Source: Branchipolynoe longqiensis (Eukaryota > Annelida > Polychaeta > Phyllodocida > Polynoidae). Taken from it: a stretch of DNA of 64,000 nt. The position numbers were made by a program, and so were the translations under genes. The stretch is taken from contig CM059193.1 in NCBI GenBank assembly GCA_030323885.1, forward strand, positions 51,550,749 to 51,614,748, read 5' to 3'. Below the pieces are notes generated by a model. That model ran no database searches, was not told the DNA's origin, and saw only the letters and a program-made list of their open reading frames with translations. Shown here one piece after another: positions 55,408 to 64,000 of the stretch. Positions within the stretch are counted from its first letter, which is position 1. Each line of letters starts with the position of its first letter.

Positions 55408-58400
55408 GTTGCTTGGTGGTTGGGGGCTTTGCGTTCTTGTAACATCTAACCTCATGTCAGCCGGATACAGATTTGATTGCTTGGTGGTTGGGGCTTTGCG
55501 TTCTTGTAACATCTAACCTCATGTCCGCACGGATACAGATTTGGTTGCTTGGTGGTTGGGGACTTTGCGTTCTTGTATCAATCTAACCTCATGTCAGAAC
55601 GACAGATTGGTTGCTGGTGGTTGGGGCTTTGCGTCTTGTAACATCTAACCTCATGTCGCCCCGGATACAGATTTGGTTGCTTGGTGGTTGGGGCTTTGCG
55701 TTCTTGTAACATCTAAACCTCATGTCAGCACGGCTACAGATTTGGTTGCTTGGTGGTTGGGGCTTTTGCGTTCTTGTAAACATCTAACCTCATGTCAGCA
55801 CGGATACAGATTTGTTTGCTTGGTGGTTGGAGCTTTGCGTTATTGTAAATCTAACTCATGTCAGCACGGATACAGAATTTGGTTGCTTGGTGGTTGGGGC
55901 TTTGCGTTCTTGTAACATCTAACATTCGTGTCAGCCGGATTACAGATTGGTTGCTTGGTGGTTGGGGCTTTGCGTTCTTGGAACATCTAACTCTTGTCAG
56001 CACGGATACAGATTTGGTTGCTTGGTGGTTGGTTGCTTTGCGTTCTTGTAACATCTAAACTCATTGTCAGCACGGATACCAGATTTGGTGCTTGGTGGTT
56101 GGGCTGTCGGTTCTTGTAACATCTAACCTCATGTCGCACGGATACAGATTTGGTTGCTTGGTGGGTGGTGCTTTTGCGTTCTTGTACCATCTAACCTCAT
56201 GTCAGCACGGATACAGATTTGGTTGCTTGGTGGTGGGCTTTTGCGTTCTTGTAACATCTAACCTATGTCAGCAGGATACTGATTTGGTTGCTTTGGTAGG
56301 TTGGGGCTTTGCGTTCTTGTAACATTCTACCTCATGTCAGCACGGGAGACAGTTTTGGTTGCTTGGTGTTGGTGCTTTGCGTTATTGTAACATCTAACCT
56401 CATGTCAGCACGGATACAGATTTGGTTGCTTGGTGGTTGGGTGGCTTTGCGTTCTGGTAATCATCTAACCTGTGTCAGCACGGATTACAGATTGGTTTTG
56501 CTTGGTGGTTGGGGCTTTGCATCTTGTAACATCGAACCGCATGTCAGCCGGAATACAGATTTGATTGCTTGGTGGTTGGTGCTTTGCGTTTTGTAACATC
56601 TAACCTATGTCAGCCCGGATACATATTTGGTTGCTGGTGGTTGGGGCTTTTGCATTCTTGTAACATCTAACCTCATGTCAGCATGGATACAGATTTGGTT
56701 GCTTGGTGGTTGGGGCTTTGCGTTCTTGTAACATCTAACCTCATGTCAGCCCGGATACAGATTTGGTTGCTTGGTGGTTGGGGCTTTGCGTTCTTGTAAC
56801 ATCTAACCTCATGTCAGCATGGATACAGATTTGGTTGCTTGGTGGTTGGTGCTTTGCGTTCTTGTAACATCTAACCTCATTTCAGCACGGATACAGATTT
56901 GGTTGCTTGGTGGTTGGGGCTTTGCGTTCTTGTAACATCTAACCTCATGTCAGCACGGATACAGATTTGGTTGCTTGGTGGTTGGTGCTTTGCGTTCTTG
57001 TAACATCTAACCTCATGTCAGCACGGATACAGATTTGGTTGCTTGGTGGTTGGGGCTTTGCGTTCTTGTAACATCTAACCTCATGTCAGCATGGTACAGA
57101 TTTGGTTGCTGGTGGTTGGTGCTTTGCGTTCTTGTAACATCTAACCTCATGTCAGCAGATACAGATTTGGTTGCTTGGTGGTTGGGGCTTTGCGTTCTTG
57201 TAACATCTAACCTCATGTCAGCACGGATACAGATTTGGTTGCTTGGTGGTTGGGGCTTTGCGTTCTTGTAACATCTAACCTCATGTCAGCACGGATACAG
57301 ATTTGGTTGCTTGGTGGTTGGTGCTTTGCGTTCTTGTAACATCTAACCTCATGTCAGCACGGATACAGATTTGGTTGCTTGGTGGTTGGGGCTTTGCGTT
57401 CTTGTAACATCTAACCTCATGTCAGCAGGATACAGATTTGTTGCTTGGTGGTTGGGTTTGCGTTCTTGTAACATCAACCTATGTCAGCGGATACAGATTT
57501 GGTTGCTTGTGTTGGGGCTTTGCGTTCTTGTAACATCTAACCTCATGTCAGCCGGATACAGATTTGATTGCTTGGTGGTTGGTGCTTTGCGTTCTTGTAA
57601 CATCTAACCTCATGTCAGCACGGATACAGATTTGGTTGCTTGGTGGTTGGTGCTTTGCGTTCTTGTAACATCTAACCTCATGTCAGCACGGATACAGATT
57701 TGGTTGCTTGGTGGTTGGTGCTTTGCGTTCTTGTAACATCTAACCTCATGTCAGCACGGATACAGATTTGGTTGCTTGGTGGTTGGGGCTTTGCGTTCTT
57801 GTAACATCTAACCTCATGTCAGCACGGATACAGATTTGGTTGCTTGGTGGTTGGGGCTTTGCGTTCTTGTAACATCTACTTGGGTGGTTTGTATCTCTCA
57901 TGTCAGCATGGATACAGATTTGGTTGCTTGGTGGTTGGGGCTTTGCGTTCTTGTAGCATCTAACCTCATGTCAGCACAGATACAGATTTGGTTGCTTGGT
58001 GGTTGGGGCTTTGCGTTCTTGTAAGATCTAACCTCATGTCAGCACGGATACAGATTTGATTGCTCGGTGGTTGGGGCTTTGCGTTCTTGTAGCATCTAAC
58101 CTCCTGGCAGCACGGATACAGATTTGGTTGCTTGGTGGTTGGGGCTTTGCGTTCTTGTAACATCTAACCTCATGTCAGCATGGATACAGATTTGGTTGCT
58201 TGGTGGTTGGGGCTTTGCGTTCTTGTAACATCTAACCTCATGTCAGCACGGATACAGATTTGGTTGCTTGGTGGTTGGGGCTTTGCGTTCTTGTAACATC
58301 TAACCTCATGTCAGCACGGATACAGATTTGGTTGCTTGGTGGTTGGGGCTTTGCGTTCTTGTAACATCTAACCTCATGTCAGCCCGGATACAGATTTGGT

Positions 58401-58756
58401 TGCTTGGTGGTTGGGGCTTTGCGTTCTTGTAACATCTAACCTCATGTCAGCACGGATACAGATTTGGTTGCTTGGTGGTTGGTGCTTTGCGTTCTTGTAA
58501 CATCTAACCTCATGTCAGCATGGATACAGATTTGGTTGCTTGGTGGTTGGTGCTTTGCGTTCTTGTAACATCTAACCTCATGTCAGCATGGATACAGATT
58601 TGGTTGCTTGGTGGTTGGTGCTTTGCGTTCTTGTAACATCTAACCTCATGTCAGCACGGATACAAATTTGGTTGCTTGGTGGTTGGGGCTTTGCGTTCTT
58701 GTAACATCTAACCTCATGTCAGCACGGATACAGATTTGATTGCTTGGTGGTTGGGG
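55400..58756. repeat. 68-bp satellite derived from a SINE 3' tail, about 50 copies
   Basis: The unit on the plus strand is AGATTTGGTTGCTTGGTGGT, TGGGGCTTTGCGTTCTTG, TAACATCTAACCTCATGTCA and GCACGGATAC. The period is exactly 68 in the regular part (for example 56691 to 56759). The last unit runs without a break into SINE copy 6, whose own tail is the same sequence. The seven bases AGATTTG are target-site sequence. The left third (55400-56640) has many single-base insertions and deletions; the right part is uniform. Confidence 0.95.
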
Positions 58757-59077
58757 CTTTGCGTCCTTGTAACATCTAAACTCATGTCAGGACGGATACC
58801 GACTTGTGAGAAAGCGCACTCATGACGATTTTATAGTGCTTCCCCATTGGGAGACCTACCTGCTGGCACCATGTCCTCATATCCCACTCAGTCACATTAT
58901 CCTGATGCTGAACTAACTAATCCTTGCCCTCTCCTGGTAATGCCAATCACCAGGCTAGCTAGGTAGGGACAGGTATTGATTTTGTAAGTCATTGGCTTGA
59001 CTCGGCTAGGATTCGAACCCCCGACATTCCGCACGGGAAGCCTGCGCTGTACCGATTCTGCCACCGCGTCCGGTCAC
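58757..59077 (-). mobile_element. SINE (copy 6), full-length parent of the 68-bp array
   Basis: Minus strand: head with A-box-like GGTGGCAGAATCGGT, B box GGTTCGAATCC, central part, then the 3' tail GATGTTACAAGGACGCAAAG that continues into the array. ACCTAGATTTG flanks it on the right (59076-59086) and the array on the left (55397-55407). Confidence 0.9.
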
Positions 59078-59262
59078 CTAGATTTGATCCTACATATCCA
59101 ACTTGGATTCTGGTACACTTATTTGTAAGTTTTCACTTCAAATATCTCCAAAGTAAACTATGTAAAGTAAAAGTTAATTCAAGGTAAAATAAGGTACAGC
59201 ATATCTACCAAGCTGAGGTATTTATTTAAAAGATATGACAGAAACGCTAAACCTATACTTTA
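59078..59262 (-). mobile_element. TTAAAGTTGCATAGTCC-ended MITE, copy g, right piece
   Basis: Continues copy g: CCTACATATCCAACTTGG, TTCACTTCAAATATCTCC and the degenerate far end. Confidence 0.75.
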
Positions 59263-60420
59263 ATTCACGATGAGACAAGTGTGGTATAATTTGCATTCAT
59301 TGGGAACTGGACAGTAATGGCCCTGTCACACTACGACGTAATGACATCAACGTAGGGAGAACGTGAAAAACGTCGAACTTCTCGGCGTAGAATGCAAATT
59401 TGGGCACAAGTTGAACGTGGATGCAGCGTAGTGGATGAGAGAGTAACGGCGGTAAAGCGTAGTGATGGCGTCATTCAACGAGAGAGGACAACGTAATTAT
59501 ACTCAGGGAACGTTATGTACATTATTCCATCGCCAGAACTACGTTGCTTTATGTTACCTTACGTTACTTATGTCATGAAACGGTGGCAAAATGGTAAACG
59601 TATGTTGGACATCCGTTAGGCGTCCATTATCCCGGCATTTTCACTACGTGGACTGCACGTTCACACTGGCTTTAATGTGGGTCAACGTAGTGCAATGTAG
59701 TGCAACGTAGTACAACGTAGTGCAACATAGTTGAACGTAGTGACCAACATTTTAATAACGTCTGTTTAACGTCATTGACGTTCGGCGAACGTGTACAAAA
59801 CATACGGCGAACGTAAACCCTTACGTTTGAGGTACGTCAAAAGTTTTGAACATGTCCAAAACCTCGACGTAACTCAACGTAACACGACGTAACGTGATGT
59901 AGCTCGACGTCAGTCTAACGTCATTCTGACATCATCATAACGTAACCCAACGTATGTCAACCTAATGATGAAAAATGACCACGTTAGGCTCACGTTCGCT
60001 CGTTACGTCATAGTGTGACAGGGGTATTAGACAGTTTACAAGGCAGGTAAGAATTTAATCAGGCGAATGGACCACTCGGCAATCTCAACCCTCGCGATCT
60101 AATGTATTTTTTTGTAGTTGAGGGGTGGGCGGCGGCAAAGTAAGGTTCGCTGTACTTCGCAGGTTCGTATCCAAGCGGGGACAGAGCTGCAGGCCGTGTT
60201 TTGACGTCAGTGCCAGGCGGACCGAACCCGCAAGGTGGCGAGAATCCGGTTTCGTGTGATGCAAAGTTAAGCCGGTAGGTGGCAGCAGCAGTGGGCAGAA
60301 GACCCTGGAGCAGGACGGTGAATTAACGCTAGGTGGCGAAACAAGTACCCGAATAGTTACTTGGCCCAAAAGCAGGCAAATGGCGTGGCAGTGTGGTTGA
60401 GAATGTTTGAAGGGTCTACA
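59262..60420 (-). mobile_element. YR (Ngaro-type) terminal remnant, interrupted by T2
   Basis: Reverse complement of A2-B2 of the element at 4811-10411, diverged. 59262-59328 matches the outer part of B2 (GTGTGGTATAATTTGCATT). 60024-60090 matches the inner part (CAATCTCAACCCTCG). 60100-60420 matches the spacer and A2 (GTAGTTGAGGGGTGGGCGGC, GTAGGTGGCAGCAGCAG). No coding part remains, like a solo terminus. Confidence 0.75.
59331..60023. mobile_element. CCCTGTCA-ended non-autonomous DNA transposon (T2)
   Basis: 693 bases. Inverted ends CCCTGTCACACTACGACGTA and CCCTGTCACACTATGACGTA. The interior is full of AACGTAGTG and ACGTTA words. A central imperfect palindrome at 59841-59864 has AAGTTTTG and CAAAAC arms around ACATGT. 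Confidence 0.85.
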
Positions 60421-60935
60421 CCCCACATCCCGCCACGAATTACCCGTGTTAGAGCTAACATGGACAATTGTTCACAATAGGTAAGCCCCCCGCTAACCTC
60501 CCCGGTGTTCGATATATCTATCACCCCACATCCCGCCGTGAATTACCCGTGTTAGAGCTAACATGGACAATTGTTCACAATAGGTAAGCCCCCCGCTAAC
60601 CTCCCCGGTGTTCGATATATCTATCACCCCACATCCCGCCACGAATTACCCGTGTTAGAGCTAACATGGACAATTGTTCACAATAGGTAAGCCCCCCGCT
60701 AACCTCCCCGGTGTTCGACATATCTACCACCCCATGTCCCGCCACAAATTACCCGTGTTAGCGCTAACATGGATAATTGTTCACAATAGGTAAGCCCCCC
60801 GCTAACCTCCCCGGTGTTCGACATATCTACCACCCCATGTCCCGCCAGGAATTACCCGTGTTAGCACTAACATGGACAATTGTTCACAATAGGTAAGCCC
60901 CCCGCTAACCTCCCTGGTGTTCGACATATCTAGGA
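60421..60935. repeat. 103-bp tandem repeat of the YR terminus, five copies
   Basis: Unit starts lie at 60421, 60524, 60627, 60730 and 60833, exactly 103 bases apart. Each contains, inverted, the start of repeat A: GAATTACCCGTGTTAGAGCT then AACATGGACAATTG. The other 43 bases (GTAAGCCCCCCGCTAACCTC and following) are not in A1 and may be flank or a diverged B end. Confidence 0.93.
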
Positions 60936-61100
60936 TAGGGCACGGACTGGTAACCTGACTGTCAGGATAATGTGACTCAGTGATATATCGGTTGGCCGCA
61001 TGGTATCCTATTGGAGTAGCACTATGCAGTCACCACCAATGCACGCTGTCACAAGTCAGTACTTGTCCTGATATAACCGCTGATATTATTAGGCCGTAAG
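60936..61100 (+). mobile_element. SINE (copy 7), 5'-truncated
   Basis: Central and 3' parts: AGGATAGGGCACGGACTGG, TCAGGATAATGTGACTCAGT, TAGCACTATGCAGTCACCA. Confidence 0.8.
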
Positions 61101-61611
61101 ACTCTATTCACTTCCTCCCTCACTTAATATATCATTATGGATCGATTGTCATGCCTTTTTATTGTTATTTTCTTTGGCTGGTGTCTAATTACCATATATA
61201 CCACTTATATTTTATGACTGAAGCTATGCCTGCCAAGATATACATGAGGCTTGTATTTCAGTTCATCAACAATAGCTTTATTCATTTAAGAAACAAGTAT
61301 ATAATATATATCATGCCAGCATTGTGTCGAAAGCACAATGTCTATGTTGATGTCTATTGGGTCTATTGCAGTACTTAGTGACTTACCTCGTTTGATAACA
61401 ATTATATCGGTTTGATAATTCTTTGGATAGTTTTCAATGGCTGGGTATATGTAACACTATATTCATTAGTGATGACACTAGCTATGGTCTGAAATGGAAA
61501 TTCATCCAATAAACATCATATCATATTATTATCGTCTCAGATAAGCGCTGAAAAGTTGCTATTCAAAGAAATATTGACCCGCACCAACAAAACCAACAAT
61601 ATGGGGCAGGC
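61101..61611. other. AT-rich spacer
   Basis: Nothing recognised; a 75-codon frame at 61151-61378 has no family features. Confidence 0.5.
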
Positions 61612-61935
61612 TGTTAGAAATTTACGTCCTGGCAACATCTAAGGTCACATCAGGACGGGTACCGACCTGTGACAGTGTACACTCATGGTGACTTTATAGT
61701 GCTGCCCCACTGGCAAATCAGGCCACCGGCACCATGACCCAATATCCCACTCAGTCACATTATCCTGACACTGAGCTAACCGGTCCTTGCCATATCGTAT
61801 TAATGCTGAGCACCAGGCTAGGAAGTGGAAAGTACCAATTTTAAAGTTATTGGTTTGACTGGACTGGGAACCGAACTCTCGATCTCCCACACGCGAGGCC
61901 CGCGCTCTGCCGATTCGGCCACGGCCGCCCAGTCC
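61612..61935 (-). mobile_element. SINE (copy 8), near full length
   Basis: Minus strand head (GGCCGAATCGGCAGAGCGCG, B-box region GGTTCCCAGTCC), centre and tail (GATGTTGCCAGGACGTAAAT). Confidence 0.85.
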
Positions 61936-61954
61936 ATAATATGGGGTTAAAGAC

Positions 61955-62118
61955 CAGCAGGGATGGTGAATGAGTTGAGCGTCCATCTCCTGTTTTTGTA
62001 GATCGAGGGATTCGAACACATGGATTTGAAGCCCAGTCGAGTCAAATCAATGACTTAAAAAGTGATACTTGTTGCTACCTAGCTTGCCGCTCGGCATTAT
62101 TAGGATAGGGCAAGGGGA
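61955..62118 (+). mobile_element. SINE (copy 9), 3'-truncated
   Basis: Head TGAATGAGTTGAGCGTCC with an internal duplication around the B box (GGATTCGAACACATGGATTT), ending at GGATAGGGCAAGG. Opposite in orientation to copy 8. Confidence 0.78.
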
Positions 62119-62361
62119 AGTGGAATGAGGAAGACCAGTCGTCCGTGATTGGAATTTCACCGGCTTAATCAATGAATGTAATGCAAATGATAAAAAGAAG
62201 CAACACAATGCAATAAATCATCCTTGAAACTGCTCGACTCAGGATAATATTTTACTCGGGAAGCTAAAGCGCTGGGTTTATGTTCGGAGCCTTTTGTGCC
62301 TCCAAACCGGAAGTGTGCGGTTCAGGTCCACTTTGCTTCTATTTGCAATGTGTGTGCAGTC

Positions 62362-62841
62362 ATGCGTGACCGTCTGCTGAATTGGTGTAGCGTGCAGTCC
62401 CTCACTCCCACACTCCCTCCCTCACTTACTCGCCCACTCCCCTCCTCCAGCCCTCCCTCCCTCCTTCCGTCCCCCTCGCTCATTCCTTCGTTCCCCCCTT
62501 CCCTCACTCACTTCCTTACTCATGCGTGACGGTCTGCTGAATTGGTGAAGCATGCAGTCCCTCACTCCCACACTCCCTCCCTCACTTACTCGCCCACTCC
62601 CCTCCTCCAGCCCTCCCTCCCTCCTTCCGTCCCCCTCGCTCATTCCTTCGTTCCCCCCTTCCCTCACTCACTTCCTTACTCATGCGTGACGGTCTGCTGA
62701 ATTGGTGTAGCGTGCAGTCCCTCACTCCCACACTCCCTCCCTCACTTACTCGCCCACTCCCCTCCTCCAGCCCTCCCTCCCTCCTTCCGTCCCCCTCGCT
62801 CATTCCTTCGTTCCCCCCTTCCCTCACTCACTTCCTTACTC
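62362..62841. repeat. 160-bp pyrimidine-rich tandem repeat, three copies
   Basis: Copies start at 62362, 62522 and 62682 with ATGCGTGACSGTCTGCTGAA; most of each unit is CTCC/CCCT tracts. The copies differ at only a few sites, so the duplication is recent. Confidence 0.94.
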
Positions 62842-62944
62842 CACATTCCCTCCCCTCCCACTTACCCACTTACCTAAAGTTACCAATTCACTCATACTCA
62901 CACTCATACTAACACTCACTCTCACTCACTTAATTCTTGATCGC

Positions 62945-63310
62945 AAAAGAGACCGCACGTAGTGGTTTAATCGGTAGAGCGCAGGGTTCCCGTGCGGAAG
63001 GTTGGGAGTTCGAATCCCAGTCGAGTCAAACCAATGATGTACACAATTGAGACTTGTCACTACCTAGCCTGACACCCGGCATTATTATGATAGAGCAAGG
63101 GCTGGTTAGCTCAGTGTCAGGATAATGTGACTGAGTGAGACATTGGGTCATGGTGCCATCGGCCTGGTCTCCCAGTGGGGCATCACTATAAAGTCGCCAT
63201 GAGTGCACACTGTCGCAAGTCGATACCCGTCCTGATATGACATTAGACATTAGATGTTGCCGGATGTAAAACCCCAACACACAAACAAAACCCCAACACA
63301 CACAAAAATG
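62945..63310 (+). mobile_element. SINE (copy 10), full length
   Basis: The best head: A-box-like TAGTGGTTTAATCGGTAGAG and B box GAGTTCGAATCCC, then AGTCAAACCAATGA, the central part and the tail GATGTTGCCGGATGTAAAAC followed by CCCAACACACAAAC twice. It shows that the native tail is a CCAACA-rich short repeat. Confidence 0.9.
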
Positions 63311-64000
63311 GCAAAGATATGCTTTCTCAGGCAAACCTATCACAAATCCCTTCCACCTGGGCCACATTGGCATGATGATGGCTGTTCAAGTTTGGTCGAT
63401 TCTACCGAATGGCCGACGTTGACCACTAGTCGCGCCACCTGTGGGCTATTTTGAGAGGTTAGATTTGTAGCAGCCTGAGGCCATTATACTACTCATATAT
63501 CAAACACCAAAGTGATATGTTGCTAGAAGTTGAAATCTAGGTGTGACATTTTTTCTCCCAATTTATATATATTTTGTGTCTGCGTTGCGTGATTTTTTTT
63601 CAATTTTCAGGATCCGAGTGTTCCCAGCTAAGCGAAAATGAAATTGAATTTGATTGCGCTTTCCTGATGAAGTAAGGTGAACATAAAATAAAATATACCA
63701 GCTCTTACAGTTTCTGAATGGTAAGTTTCTCAAGAAGGTTGGTTTATAGCAAGATTTTCTTTTCTTTGGGGGTGGGGGTGGGCTGGGGTGGGATGTGGGG
63801 TACCCATACCCGCTAGATACGAAGGGGAGTATAACTATAACTCAGTAGCAGATTATTAAAGGGTCCAAGGGTCACTGCAATCATGCTATGGCTATTAGGT
63901 CCTTCAGGCTGAATGACATTTTTCAATTGTTAAGGTGACGTATGATAAGGAATACTTCGACAATTTGAAAGTAGTCCAAAGCGCTATCAATGAAAGTCAG
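63311..64000. other. unassigned right edge
   Basis: A GGGGGTGGGGGTGG run near 63768-63785. No gene recognised. Confidence 0.5.

Noticed and set aside
55400..58756. CRISPR array
   Set aside because: Units are contiguous 68-bp tandem repeats without unique spacers, in a eukaryotic genome.
62322..62827. Glu/Gly/Arg-rich minus-strand frames
   Set aside because: Translation of the CTCC-rich 160-bp repeat; 160 is not a multiple of 3 and the frames restart in each copy.

Overview
The window looks like repeat-dominated intergenic DNA from an invertebrate nuclear genome. Evidence: one spliced innexin gene (innexins are invertebrate gap-junction proteins), tRNA-derived SINEs, several LINE, LTR and tyrosine-recombinase (YR) retrotransposons, and many satellites. 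The innexin and the mobile-element mix suit a marine lophotrochozoan (mollusc, annelid or relative), but that is inference; nothing fixes the species. A 500-base N gap sits at 124-623.

Layout. 780-2820: a large imperfect foldback of two tRNA-like arms and complementary microsatellites, with a SINE in the loop. 3017-4257: a DNA transposon filled with GTCGGGCCGAC-like words. 4811-10411: a nearly complete Ngaro-type YR retrotransposon (gag, RT-RNase H, YR) with split direct repeats A1-body-B1-A2-B2. 10412-14060: AT-rich DNA with old tandem and hairpin repeats. 14063-18408: a Gypsy-type LTR retrotransposon (minus). 18600-19170: a LINE fragment. About 20400-25450: a broken YR element split by a LINE. 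26260-27288: a CCCTGTCA-ended transposon. 28030-30380: a second YR-type element with an open gag but a truncated pol. 30490-33718: a LINE with endonuclease and RT. 34142-34822: a deletion derivative of the second YR family plus a 108-base poly-C tract. 35187-38830: satellites and small transposons.

39800-45420 holds the only recognised cellular gene, a two-exon innexin of 411 residues on the minus strand. Its 3.6 kb intron contains a LINE in the opposite orientation, and its start codon abuts a 430-base purine-rich repeat.

45500-53530 is mainly satellites (108, 22 and 45/46 bp units) with SINE and MITE copies. 53538-60933 is the most informative stretch. A SINE inserted in a MITE, flanked by an 11-base target-site duplication, has had its 3' tail expanded into about 50 tandem 68-bp units. 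Next to it are a YR-element terminus interrupted by another CCCTGTCA transposon and a five-copy array of the YR terminal palindrome. 60933-64000 holds more SINEs and a 160-bp x3 repeat.

Apart from the innexin the recognisable coding capacity belongs to mobile elements, nearly all with stops or frameshifts. The window is best read as nested insertions, with tandem arrays that in two cases appear to have grown from mobile-element ends.
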